Below are positions 35,835-43,761 of a DNA stretch of 64,000 nt, one piece after another. Under the pieces are notes generated by a model that did not search any database, was not told the DNA's origin, and saw only the letters and a list, made by a program, of their open reading frames with translations. Positions within the stretch are counted from its first letter, which is position 1, and each line of letters starts with the position of its first letter. Source of the stretch: a bacterium (GTDB lineage: Bacteria; Verrucomicrobiota; Verrucomicrobiia; Limisphaerales; UBA11358); NCBI GenBank assembly GCA_021780905.1, contig JAJXXW010000028.1, positions 62,001 to 126,000 on the forward strand, written 5' to 3'. The position numbers and the translations under genes are program-made.

Positions 35835-37268
35835 TTATTCCGCCTTTTTGGTGTCTTGGATTTTCTCCAGCAACGCGTCGCGTTCCGCAGTGTCGGTCGT
35901 GCCGCAGTGGCTGCCGACATGCGCCGGGTGGCCGTTGGAGCCGGGATCGCCTTCTTTGCGGCTGAAAGCCCCACGGGCACTCGCCGCTGGCGAGTTGATG
36001 ATGGCCTTGGCCTCGGCCAGGTGGCCTTTGCCGATGGTCGCGCCGTTGAACGCGCGTTTCGCCAATTCCGGCGACGCCGGATAAGGCTTCGGTTTCGCGC
36101 CGAAGTTGTATTTGAAATTTTTCCAGTTGTCGCCGGACTGGTAATTCGTGCCCAGCGCGCCGCTGGGATCGTAACCGCAATGCACCATGCAATGTTCGCA
36201 GCGCGGATCGCGCGCCTTGCCGTCCACGACGCCGTATTTTTCCCACGGCACCTTGGCGAGCATTTCCTGATAACCAGGATAGTGGCCGTCCGTCATCAAG
36301 TAACAAGGGGCTTTCCAGCCCTTGACGTTGTAGGTCGGGATCGCCCAGGCGGTGCAGGTCAGCTCGCGCTTGCCGGCGAGAAACTCCTGGTAAACCGGCG
36401 TGCCGAAAATCGTGAAGGCCTGGCCCCACTGCTCAATCTTCGCAAACTTTTGGCGCGTCATGTCGCGCGTGAGGAAAAATTGTTTCGGATCCTTGCCGAG
36501 GCGCGAAACCATGTCCTTTTTCGCCGCGTCGTAATCGTAGCCGGGCGAAATCGTGTGGCCATCCACTTCGAGCGACGAGAGGTATTTGAACATGTCTTCG
36601 ATTTCCGCCACATCGGTCTCGCGATAAACCGTCGTGTTCGTCGCAACTTGATAGCCGCAAATCTTCGCCATCTTGATGGCCTCGACACATTCCTTGAACA
36701 CGCCTTCGCGCTCGACGATCAAATCGTGCGTAAATTCCAAGCCGTCCACGTGAACGTTCCAATACATCCATTGCGTGGGGCGGATAACGGCTTTTTTCTT
36801 CGCCGTGTCATCGGATTGGCGGATGACTTCGGCTTCTTTTTCAGTAATCAATTTTCCGGCGAGCAGCTTCTGCAGCATCGGCTCAATGGCCGGCGAATAA
36901 ATTGCCGCGAGATAGTCGCGCATTTTTTTGCGCATGAACATGCCGTTCGTGCAGACGTAAATCACCCGGCCCTGTTCCAGCAGGCCGTTGATCAGATCTT
37001 CGATCTTCGGATAAATGAGCGGTTCGCCGCCGCAGATGGAGACCATCGGGGCGTCGCATTCCGCCGCCGCCGCCAGGCATTGCTCCAGGGGCACCATGTC
37101 CTTGAGGGACGTGGAGTATTCGCGAATGCGGCCGCAGCCGGTGCAGGTCAGGTTGCAGGTGTGCAGCGGTTCGAGCTGCAAAACCATCGCAAATTTTGGG
37201 GTTTTGCGCAGTTTGTGCTTGATGATGTGACTGGCGATTTTTTTCGTCAGCGCGAATGGGAAACGCAT
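35835..37268 (-). CDS. hpnH: Adenosyl-hopene transferase HpnH (radical SAM), with insertion
   Basis: 477 residues. It couples 5'-deoxyadenosine to diploptene, the first step of hopanoid side-chain extension. The cluster motif is HTCNLTCTGCGR (Cys38, Cys42, Cys45); VSICGGEPLIYPKIEDL, VYVCTNGMFM-like IYVCTNGM, NVHVDGLEFTHD, EVDGHTISPGYDYD and CYLMTDGHY with CEHCMVHCGY match HpnH. Two differences from the usual 340-390 residues: about 55 extra residues between the CTNGM and NVHVDG blocks (AIEPMLQKLLAGKLITEKEA region) and a C-terminal extension of about 70. It begins 3 bases after the small lipoprotein gene. Confidence 0.92.
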   Translation of the reverse strand: MRFPFALTKKIASHIIKHKLRKTPKFAMVLQLEPLHTCNLTCTGCGRIREYSTSLKDMVPLEQCLAAAAECDAPMVSICGGEPLIYPKIEDLINGLLEQGRVIYVCTNGMFMRKKMRDYLAAIYSPAIEPMLQKLLAGKLITEKEAEVIRQSDDTAKKKAVIRPTQWMYWNVHVDGLEFTHDLIVEREGVFKECVEAIKMAKICGYQVATNTTVYRETDVAEIEDMFKYLSSLEVDGHTISPGYDYDAAKKDMVSRLGKDPKQFFLTRDMTRQKFAKIEQWGQAFTIFGTPVYQEFLAGKRELTCTAWAIPTYNVKGWKAPCYLMTDGHYPGYQEMLAKVPWEKYGVVDGKARDPRCEHCMVHCGYDPSGALGTNYQSGDNWKNFKYNFGAKPKPYPASPELAKRAFNGATIGKGHLAEAKAIINSPAASARGAFSRKEGDPGSNGHPAHVGSHCGTTDTAERDALLEKIQDTKKAE

Positions 37269-37271
37269 AGT

Positions 37272-37472
37272 TTATTTGGCGGAGGCGATTTCACTGGAAA
37301 CGGCCGGGGTCAGATTCGTCGGCTCGGCCGGCGCGTCATTTTTCAAAAAGCCTGGCAGGAAAAAACTGCCCGGAGAAACGCTCTGGCTGGCATTGATGCC
37401 GCTGCAACCGGCGGCGGCCAGCGGCAACGCCGCCGCCAGAGCCAATCGCACAAAATTCCAGCTTAATCTCAC
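37272..37472 (-). CDS. Small lipoprotein leading the hopanoid operon
   Basis: 66 residues from a GTG at 37472. Hydrophobic signal sequence with lipobox LAAAGC at about residues 18-23, then a short Ser/Pro-rich tail (SGINASQSVSPGSFFLPGF) without a recognised domain. It ends 3 bases before hpnH and has the same orientation, so it is the first cistron of the operon. A role in hopanoid transport or membrane sensing is suggested only by position. An earlier start that would overlap the divergent gene was rejected because the signal sequence begins here. Confidence 0.6.
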   Translation of the reverse strand: MRLSWNFVRLALAAALPLAAAGCSGINASQSVSPGSFFLPGFLKNDAPAEPTNLTPAVSSEIASAK

Positions 37473-37478
37473 TTGCCG

Positions 37479-37506
37479 AGTATAATTTACTTCGTCACGA
37501 TGGCAA
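37479..37506 (-). promoter_or_regulatory. Candidate sigma70 promoter of the hopanoid operon
   Basis: On the reverse strand TTGCCA and TATACT are separated by 16 bases. The -10 box ends 6 bases before the GTG of the small lipoprotein, so the transcript would be nearly leaderless. On the other strand TATAAT (37481-37486) could be the -10 of the TPR gene at 37525, so the site may be bidirectional. Confidence 0.35.
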
Positions 37507-37524
37507 CTGCTAATTGATTCCATC

Positions 37525-38280
37525 ATGCCACTGAAACCCCTTTTCCAAAGGATTTTGACTGCGGCCGGCCTGCTGATGGCGGCAGCGGTCTCGGCGGCCC
37601 CGGCCACCAACCCGGTATTTACAGCCCGGGCCAAGGCCGCCTTTGCGCAGGCCGAGAAAAAATTTCTGGCCGATACCAATTCTTCCGCCGCCGCCGGCGA
37701 CCTGGCCCGCACCAGTTTTGATCTCGCGGACTTGGCGATCAATGAAACGCAGCGCGCGGTATTTGCCCGGCGCGGCATCGGCGTCTGCCGCCCCTGGCTG
37801 GCGCGCGAACCGAAATCCGCCCCGGCGCATTATTATCTGGCCATGAATCTTGGCGAACTGGCGCAGGCCGAGGCGCCGTCCCTCGCCGCCTACCGGCTGG
37901 TGCACGAGGTGGAACGGGAATTCAAAACGGCGGCGGAACTGGACGTGAACTTGGATTACGCCGGGCCAGCGCGCAATCTGGGCGAACTCTATTTTCAAGC
38001 ACCCGGCTGGCCGTTCAGCATCGGCAGCAAGTGGAAGGCGCGCGAATGGTTGGCGCGCGCCGCCGCTCTCGCTCCGGAGTATCCTGAAAATCTCCTCAAC
38101 CTCGCCGAGGCGCAGCTGCAATGGTCGGAACCCAAATCATTCGCCGCGACGATTAAAAACCTGGACGCCCGCTGGCCCGCCGCCCGCACCAATTTTGCCG
38201 GCGCGGCCTGGGAGCGGAGCTGGCTTGATTGGAACGCCCGCCGGGCGGCCCTCCTCCCGGCACCGAAGCGCGCCCCGTGA
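37525..38280 (+). CDS. Exported TPR-like protein, function unknown
   Basis: 251 residues: signal peptide ending near VSAAPA, then helical repeats (ARAKAAFAQAEKKFLADT; HYYLAMNLGELAQAEAPS; EFKTAAELDVNLDYAGPARN; AREWLARAAALAPEYPENLL; NLAEAQLQW) that read as degenerate tetratricopeptide units. It resembles periplasmic TRAP-associated (TatT-like) helical proteins, but no transporter genes adjoin. It is divergent from the hopanoid operon across 52 bases. Family not identified with certainty. Confidence 0.7.
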   Translation: MPLKPLFQRILTAAGLLMAAAVSAAPATNPVFTARAKAAFAQAEKKFLADTNSSAAAGDLARTSFDLADLAINETQRAVFARRGIGVCRPWLAREPKSAPAHYYLAMNLGELAQAEAPSLAAYRLVHEVEREFKTAAELDVNLDYAGPARNLGELYFQAPGWPFSIGSKWKAREWLARAAALAPEYPENLLNLAEAQLQWSEPKSFAATIKNLDARWPAARTNFAGAAWERSWLDWNARRAALLPAPKRAP

Positions 38281-38346
38281 GGGCGGCTTTTTCGTTCGTG
38301 CAAAAGCGGTCGGATGAATTATGCTGGCATCAAAGACCGCCGAAAC

Positions 38347-38931
38347 ATGGCCAAAAAAATCATCGCCGCGTTAAGCGACTCGACGCTGTTCCTGCGCGAA
38401 TGGCTCGTGAACCCGCAGCGCACCGGCTCGGTCGCGCCGAGTTCGCCGCAGCTTGGCGCCGCGATGGCCCGCTGGCTCCCGCGCAACCCCGAAAGTTTTG
38501 TCCTCGAACTCGGCCCCGGCACCGGGGCGGTTACCGACGCCCTGCTCAAATACGGCCTGCGCGAAGACCGGCTGATCGCCATTGAGCACAATGACACGCT
38601 GGCCCGGCTGCTTCAGAAAAAATACCCGCGCGCCACGATCATCGCCGGCGACGCCTGGGAGCTCGACAAACTGCTCGCCACCTTGCCGGAGCCGGTCACG
38701 ACGGTCGGCGCGGTTATTTCCAGCCTGCCGCTGCTGAATTTTCCCAAGGCCCAGGCGGACAGGCTTGCGCACAAAATCCGCGCCATCCTCGAACCGCGCG
38801 GCCGTCTGGTGCAATACAGCTATCACCTCGTCAAGGACCGCAGCCGGGGCACGGACGACTTCCGGCTGCTCGCCTCCAAAATCGTCTGGTGGAACCTGCC
38901 GCCCGCGCGCGTCCACGTTTTCCAGAAGTAA
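38347..38931 (+). CDS. SAM-dependent methyltransferase, PmtA-like
   Basis: 194 residues with the class I fold: SAM motif I VLELGPGTGAVTDALL, then IAIEHNDTLARLL, IIAGDAWELDKL and GAVISSLPLLNF, ending VWWNLPPARVHVFQK. The N-terminus (FLREWLVNPQRTGSVAPSSP) is the signature of phospholipid N-methyltransferases and related rRNA dimethyltransferase-like enzymes. Likely substrate: phosphatidylethanolamine. The ATG at 38347 (MAKKII) is preferred; an upstream ATG at 38314 adds 11 residues. No companion lipid gene nearby. Confidence 0.82.
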   Translation: MAKKIIAALSDSTLFLREWLVNPQRTGSVAPSSPQLGAAMARWLPRNPESFVLELGPGTGAVTDALLKYGLREDRLIAIEHNDTLARLLQKKYPRATIIAGDAWELDKLLATLPEPVTTVGAVISSLPLLNFPKAQADRLAHKIRAILEPRGRLVQYSYHLVKDRSRGTDDFRLLASKIVWWNLPPARVHVFQK

Positions 38932-38937
38932 CAAAAA

Positions 38938-39120
38938 TGGTTTTCCGCTGTTTCCGGTGGAATTTGAATTGGGGCGGGCGAAGCTTGCCGGCGGTGAAGT
39001 AAAGCATGGCGATGAGGTGGGTGTTGGAACGATAGCCCGGGCTTTGCGTTTGGTGGCGCTGAAGACCCTGTTTAAGCCTTCCATAAACGCATGGGTCACA
39101 CCCCACTTCCAGTGCGCCGG
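38938..39120 (-). pseudogene. C-terminal scrap of an ISL3-family transposase
   Basis: Reverse-strand frames read VTHAFMEGLNRVFSATKRKA and, after a one-base frame change, GYRSNTHLIAMLYFTAGKL followed by RPPQFKFHRK. Together they match the ISL3 C-terminus (THA..EG.N..I...KR.A.GYR...........GKL). Catalytic residues, N-terminus and terminal repeats are absent. The rest of the 380-base gap (39121-39315) shows short GC-rich inverted bits but no gene. Confidence 0.65.
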
Positions 39121-39315
39121 AAGAGCCACCGCAGCACCTCGTTGCGCTCGCGATATGGCAGGAGTTTTTTGGAGCGTTTCCACTTTTCATGTAGCGCCGT
39201 CCGTCCCGGCGGCGGGTTGAAAGCACCGTCCCGATGACTTGGGGAGACCGGGCGGCGAGACGCCGCCGCAACGTGCCGGCGCGGACGCCTGCGCTACCTC
39301 ATTTTCGGAAACGCT

Positions 39316-40086
39316 CTAACTGACAAACTTCGGCTCAAAAACCGGACCGAGGTTGTGTTTGCGGAGCAACTCGCAGAATTTCGCGATGGCGCACTTTTCG
39401 TCCGCGCCGAGGTGAAACTGGATGTGCCACTCGAAATAATCGCGCCGGAAATCCGCGTCAAACTCCGCGCGCGTCTCGATGATGTGATCCAGCGTCTCCA
39501 TGCCGAAGCGTTTGGCCTGCCGCAGTTCGCGGCGCAGTTCCGTGTTTTCGACGCCGCGCCGCAGCGCCCAGACCGCATAAACAAAGGGCAGATTCGTCAG
39601 CTCCGACCAAGCGTAGCCGAGGTCGAAAATCTCGTGCCGGTGCGCGGAGCGCTGGAATTCAATCGCGGGGTCGCCGATGAGCAGGACAAAATCTTTTTCC
39701 CGCGCGGCAGCGTAGTTCGCCAGCGGCTTGAATTCGGGGAAAAGATTTTTTTCCGCCAGCAGCACTTTCAGCAGGTTGACGCTGGTGAGCGACGCGGGGT
39801 CGCAGAAAATCTCCTTCGCCTCGGCCAGCGGCTTTTGGTGAGCCAGAATCACGCTGTAAACCTCGCCGAGCGAACCGATGGCCACGCCGTCGAGAATGTC
39901 GTAGCGGTCGTGGAGCAATACTTCGGTGATGCTGACGAGCGCGGCGTCCAGTTCGTCGCGCCGGAGCATTTCGGCCAGTCTGGCGGGCGTGGCCAGAATC
40001 AATTCGCTGTCCAGATCGCGTGTGAGCGGCGCGGCGTTGAGATAGGGCACGGAGCCGATGCGGAATTTTTTTTTGTCGCCGGCCAT
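39316..40086 (-). CDS. mqnA: Chorismate dehydratase MqnA (futalosine menaquinone pathway)
   Basis: 256 residues with the periplasmic-binding-like fold used by MqnA: RIGSVPYLNAAPLTR, LAEMLRRDELDAALVS, VYSVILAHQKPL, DPASLTSVNLLKVLL, VLLIGDPAIEF and PFVYAVWALR. It dehydrates chorismate to 3-enolpyruvylbenzoate, first step of the futalosine route. That implies menaquinone is made without the classical MenFDHCEB enzymes. It starts 5 bases after the TolC-like gene ends, so both are probably on one transcript, an odd combination. mqnB, C and D are not in the window. Confidence 0.9.
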   Translation of the reverse strand: MAGDKKKFRIGSVPYLNAAPLTRDLDSELILATPARLAEMLRRDELDAALVSITEVLLHDRYDILDGVAIGSLGEVYSVILAHQKPLAEAKEIFCDPASLTSVNLLKVLLAEKNLFPEFKPLANYAAAREKDFVLLIGDPAIEFQRSAHRHEIFDLGYAWSELTNLPFVYAVWALRRGVENTELRRELRQAKRFGMETLDHIIETRAEFDADFRRDYFEWHIQFHLGADEKCAIAKFCELLRKHNLGPVFEPKFVS

Positions 40087-40091
40087 GATGC

Positions 40092-41585
40092 TCACTTGGC
40101 CTTGATCTCGAGGTTGTCGCGCTGGAGCGAGCTGCCCTCGGCGGCGGCGAGGCTGGCGAGCGACTGGTTGTAATTGGCGAGGGCGCGGATTTCCTGCGAA
40201 CGCGCCGTGGTCAGCGCGCTTTGCAGTTGGAGCACGACAAAGATGGTGCTTTTGCCGACGGCGTATTTTCCCTCTTCGGCCTTGAGCGCGGCCTCGGCGT
40301 AGAGGCGCGCCTGCCGGGTGGCGTCCACGCTTTCCCACGCGGATTCGGCATTTTTCACCGCGTTGTCAATCTGCACCATGATGTTTTGCTCCAGTTGCTT
40401 GAGCTGGAGCAACAGTTGTTTCTCGTTCGCCTTGCCGGCCTTCAACTGGTTGCGCGGGCCGATGTTGCTCAACGGCATCGTCAACTGTCCGCCGTAGGAA
40501 TAATAGGGCCGGTTGCCGTCGCCCATCTCATTGAATGAGTCGCGGTATTGGTTGCCGTCGCCGTTGAAGCCGTAGCTGCCGGTCAAATCCAGTTGGGGGA
40601 AAAGCTGGTTGCGATAAAATTTCAACTGGATGCCCTGCTGTTCAACATTCAGCCGCGCCTGCACCAGATCCGGCCGGCCGGTCATGCCTTTGCCCCAACT
40701 GTCCTGTAGGTCGAAAAAATGCCGTTCCGCGGTCATCGCCAGGGTGGGTTCAAGCACCACGTCGTGCCATTGGGAATAATTGTCCGTCAGCAGGGTTTTC
40801 AAAGTGTTTTGATCCACGGCCAGCGTGTTTTGGGCGGCGATGAGGTTGGCGCGGCTCTGCGCCGCCTGCGCCTCGTCCTGCTCAATGGTCCCACCGCGTT
40901 CGGCCACCGTTCCGACGACCATCCGCTGCTTGTCATCGCCAAGCTGGGTTTCGGCCAGCGCCAGCGCGTCCCGCTGCACCTGGACGTTTTCACGGGCATA
41001 GATGAGTTCGTAATACGCATTCTCCACGGCGGTGACGGTGGTGATGATCTGCTGGCGCAAACCTTGTTCCGAGTATTTCAGCCGGTTTTTGGCGACCAGA
41101 ATCGTGAGGCGGTTGTTGTCAATCCAGAAGTTTTTCAGCAGCGGCTGGGTCAGGGTGATCCCGAAGGAACCGCCGGAGCTGCTGGTGTAATTGGTGCCGA
41201 TGGCAATGTGCTGATCTGAAATGTTGCCGCTGGCATCGTAGTTCATGCCCCACGGGGTGAGTCCGCTGATTCCGGAGCTGAAAGTGTTATTGTTTTCAAT
41301 CGTGGGAGGGAAAATCTGGCCATACTGGAACAAGGCCCCTTGGTCATTGTAGTTGTGCGTCCCCCCCAGGTTGAACTGCGGATCAAAGCCGCCGTAAGCC
41401 CCTTTCAAATTATAGAGCGATATCTCCGGCACGGTCCGCTCAATCTGCACGTCGAGGTTGTGCTGGAGCGCCTCGGCAAAGCAATCCTGTAATGACAGCG
41501 GGCGCGTTGCCGGCGCGTTGGTCTGCGCGGATGCGAGCGCGCCGAGGCCGGCCAAAAAAATCAAACTGGCGATAATCTTTTCCAT
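40092..41585 (-). CDS. TolC-family outer-membrane efflux protein
   Basis: 497 residues: signal peptide ending near ALASAQT, then paired outer-membrane-factor halves (LSLQDCFAEALQHNLDVQIE; GITLTQPLLKNFWIDNNRLT; TVTAVENAYYELIYARENVQ; RPDLVQARLNVEQQGIQLKF; STIFVVLQLQSALTTARSQE). The loop segments rich in Asn, Gly and Tyr (HNYNDQGALFQYGQ) are longer than in E. coli TolC. No pump or adaptor gene adjoins; mqnA follows 5 bases downstream. It is diverged from the TolC at 19045, so the two are not a recent duplication. Confidence 0.9.
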   Translation of the reverse strand: MEKIIASLIFLAGLGALASAQTNAPATRPLSLQDCFAEALQHNLDVQIERTVPEISLYNLKGAYGGFDPQFNLGGTHNYNDQGALFQYGQIFPPTIENNNTFSSGISGLTPWGMNYDASGNISDQHIAIGTNYTSSSGGSFGITLTQPLLKNFWIDNNRLTILVAKNRLKYSEQGLRQQIITTVTAVENAYYELIYARENVQVQRDALALAETQLGDDKQRMVVGTVAERGGTIEQDEAQAAQSRANLIAAQNTLAVDQNTLKTLLTDNYSQWHDVVLEPTLAMTAERHFFDLQDSWGKGMTGRPDLVQARLNVEQQGIQLKFYRNQLFPQLDLTGSYGFNGDGNQYRDSFNEMGDGNRPYYSYGGQLTMPLSNIGPRNQLKAGKANEKQLLLQLKQLEQNIMVQIDNAVKNAESAWESVDATRQARLYAEAALKAEEGKYAVGKSTIFVVLQLQSALTTARSQEIRALANYNQSLASLAAAEGSSLQRDNLEIKAK

Positions 41586-41613
41586 CGGAAACCAGACGCC
41601 GGTTCCGGCCAGA

Positions 41614-41633
41614 AAGTAACCAAAAGGTTACTT
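41614..41633 (-). terminator. Perfect hairpin overlapping the tig stop codon
   Basis: AAGTAACC-AAAA-GGTTACTT, 8-bp stem, includes the trigger-factor stop (41628-41630). No T-run follows, so it is more likely to slow or stabilise the transcript than to terminate strongly. Confidence 0.35.
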
Positions 41634-42938
41634 GGCCGCCGCCGCTTCTGAGAGGGTGGCGCTTTTTTCCAGCAACTCCAGCACTTTTTCGTGCAGCACC
41701 TGCTCGTAAAGCTCGTTCACGCCGTTCCGCTTCTGGAGATCCTTGAGAAACTGGTCGAAGGGCATCTGATACATCACCGCCAGTTGCTGCGCGCGCCGGA
41801 GCACGTCCTCCTGCGTGGCCTGGATTTTTTCCTGCTCGGCAATCCGGCCCACGAGGAACGCCAGCTTGACGCGCTCCCGGGCGTTGCCCGCCGCCGCCGC
41901 GTAGATCTCGTCCTTCTGCTGCTCGATCAGTTCGCGCGCGATGCCGCGCTGCGTGTTCTGGCGGACGAGGTCATAAACCACGTTGCGCGTCTCCTGCGCC
42001 ACCGCCGTCTCCGGCAGGTCAAAATTCACCCGGCTCAACAGTTCGCGGACCACCTGGCCGCGCACGGCCTTCGAGCGCGAATACTTCAACTCGTTCTCCA
42101 GGTCCGTGCGGACCCCGGTCTTGAGCGCCGCCAGATTTTCGGCGCCGAACTTTTTGGCCAGTTCGTCGTCGAGCGGCGGCAGAACTTTTTCCTTCACCTC
42201 GACCAGTTCAACTTCGTAGGTGCCTTTCTTGCCCTGCAATTCCTTCGTGACGAAATCCGCTGGAAAATCCACATGCACCGTGCGCCGGTCGCCGGCGTTT
42301 GCGCCAATTAGTTGCGCGGCAAAACCGGGGATGAACGAACCGTCGTTCGTCTCCACCCAGAAATTTTTCTGCTCGGTCAAACCCTTCGCCGTCGGCGCGA
42401 GTTCGGTGATCGGCTTGCCGTCGCAGGTGCCGGCGTAGTTGACCACCGCGATGTCGCCGCTGGCGAGCGGGCGGGCGACGGTGTGGTGGCTGGCGTGCTG
42501 GCCGCGCAGCAGATCGAGCGCTTTTTCCACGTCCGCATCCGTCACGGTTTTCGCGTCGAGCGTGGCGGGCAGTCCTTTGTATTCCGGCAGTTGGAATTCC
42601 GGCGCGGTCTCGACCGTGGCGGTGAACTGCAAGCTCTGGCCGCGGCCGAACTGCACTTCCTCGATGTCGGGATGGCCGACCACGGAAATTTTCTGGTCGG
42701 CGATGGCCTGGCGGTAGGCGTCGCCGATGAGCTTGCGCTTGGCTTCGTCCTTGATTTCCGCATCGTATTTTTTCACGACCATCGGCAGCGGCGCCTTGCC
42801 CGGCCGGAAGCCCGGCAGCACGGCCTGCTTCTGGTAGTCCTTCGTGACGGCGGCCAACGCCGCGTCCACGGCGGTTGCGTCGAGTTCCACCCGCACGAGT
42901 TTTTTGCACGGGGCCAAATTTTCAATCGATACGTTCAC
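41628..42938 (-). CDS. tig: Trigger factor, ribosome-bound chaperone
   Basis: 436 residues. It binds the ribosome exit tunnel and shields nascent chains. The N-terminal ribosome-binding domain carries GFRPGKAPLPMVVKKY (E. coli signature GFRxGKVP). A PPIase/FKBP-like domain follows (ASGDIAVVNYAGTCDG; FIPGFAAQLIGANAGDRRTV) and then the helical C-terminal arms (LKTGVRTDLENELKYSRSKA; QTRNVVYDLVRQN-like ETRNVVYDLVRQN; PFDQFLKDLQKRNGVNEL). I place the start at GTG 42938 (VNVSIENLAPCKK), which gives a family-typical length. It is not followed by clpP/clpX as in many bacteria. Confidence 0.94.
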   Translation of the reverse strand: MNVSIENLAPCKKLVRVELDATAVDAALAAVTKDYQKQAVLPGFRPGKAPLPMVVKKYDAEIKDEAKRKLIGDAYRQAIADQKISVVGHPDIEEVQFGRGQSLQFTATVETAPEFQLPEYKGLPATLDAKTVTDADVEKALDLLRGQHASHHTVARPLASGDIAVVNYAGTCDGKPITELAPTAKGLTEQKNFWVETNDGSFIPGFAAQLIGANAGDRRTVHVDFPADFVTKELQGKKGTYEVELVEVKEKVLPPLDDELAKKFGAENLAALKTGVRTDLENELKYSRSKAVRGQVVRELLSRVNFDLPETAVAQETRNVVYDLVRQNTQRGIARELIEQQKDEIYAAAAGNARERVKLAFLVGRIAEQEKIQATQEDVLRRAQQLAVMYQMPFDQFLKDLQKRNGVNELYEQVLHEKVLELLEKSATLSEAAAAK

Positions 42939-43042
42939 GGTAAAATAAAGGTTAAACGAGCCGCGCAGGATATATTGTTTGGACAACGAAGGCAAATTGT
43001 TTTGATGGCGCAAAGCGGATGATTCCGCTTTCATGTCCGCCG

Positions 43043-43711
43043 ATGCGGCGAACCCTGTTCATCACCGGCACCGACACCGGCGCGGGCAAAACCGTTCTGA
43101 CCGCGCTGCTGGCGGCGTTTTTGCGCTCGCAAAAAATCCGCGTGGTCGCGTTCAAGCCCGTCTGCTCGGGCGATCGCGACGACGCGGAAAAAATCTTCGC
43201 CGCGCTCGGCGGCGCGCTGACGCTGGACGAAATCAACCCGTGGCATTTCCGCGCCGCCATTGCGCCGGCGCTCGCGGCCAGGCGAGAGAAAAAATCCGTC
43301 ACGCTCGCCCAAGCGCTCGCGCACGTCCGCGCAACGCAAAAGGATTTCGCCGTGACGCTCGTGGAGGGCGCGGGCGGTCTGCTGGCCCCCCTCGGCGAAC
43401 AGTTCGATTCGCGCGATTTGATGACCGCCCTGCGCGCGACGCCCGTCATCGTCGCCCCCAACCGGCTCGGGGTGGTGAACCACGTTTTGCTGACGCTGGA
43501 GGCGCTGCCGAAAAGTCTCCGTGCGCGGGCGAGGGTGGTTTTGATGTCGCCGGCCAGGCCAGATGCCGCGACGGCGACCAACGCCAAATTGCTCGGTGAT
43601 TTTTTCCCGGCCGAAAAAATCTTCAGGCTGCCGTGGCTCGGCCAGATGTTCTCGCCGTCCCAGGCCTTGAAGCACGCGGCGGTGCGGCGAACCCTCGCGC
43701 AACTGCTTTGA
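43043..43711 (+). CDS. bioD: Dethiobiotin synthetase BioD
   Basis: 222 residues. ATP-dependent carboxylation of DAPA to dethiobiotin, penultimate step of biotin synthesis. P-loop TGTDTGAGKT (8-17), VVAFKPVCSGDRDDA, VEGAGGLLAPLGE and VIVAPNRLGVVNHVLLT are diagnostic. The ATG at 43043 gives the usual MRRTLFITGTDTG start; an upstream ATG (43019) adds eight codons. Divergent from tig across about 105 bases. Other bio genes are absent here. Confidence 0.93.
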   Translation: MRRTLFITGTDTGAGKTVLTALLAAFLRSQKIRVVAFKPVCSGDRDDAEKIFAALGGALTLDEINPWHFRAAIAPALAARREKKSVTLAQALAHVRATQKDFAVTLVEGAGGLLAPLGEQFDSRDLMTALRATPVIVAPNRLGVVNHVLLTLEALPKSLRARARVVLMSPARPDAATATNAKLLGDFFPAEKIFRLPWLGQMFSPSQALKHAAVRRTLAQLL

Positions 43712-43761
43712 TCGCGACTCGCATTCCAAAGGGACAAGCGCCGCGAACTTCCGCCAAAAAA

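Noticed and set aside
35856..37466. A 536-codon frame on the + strand
   Set aside because: Antisense to hpnH; GC-rich third positions generate long antisense frames throughout this genome.
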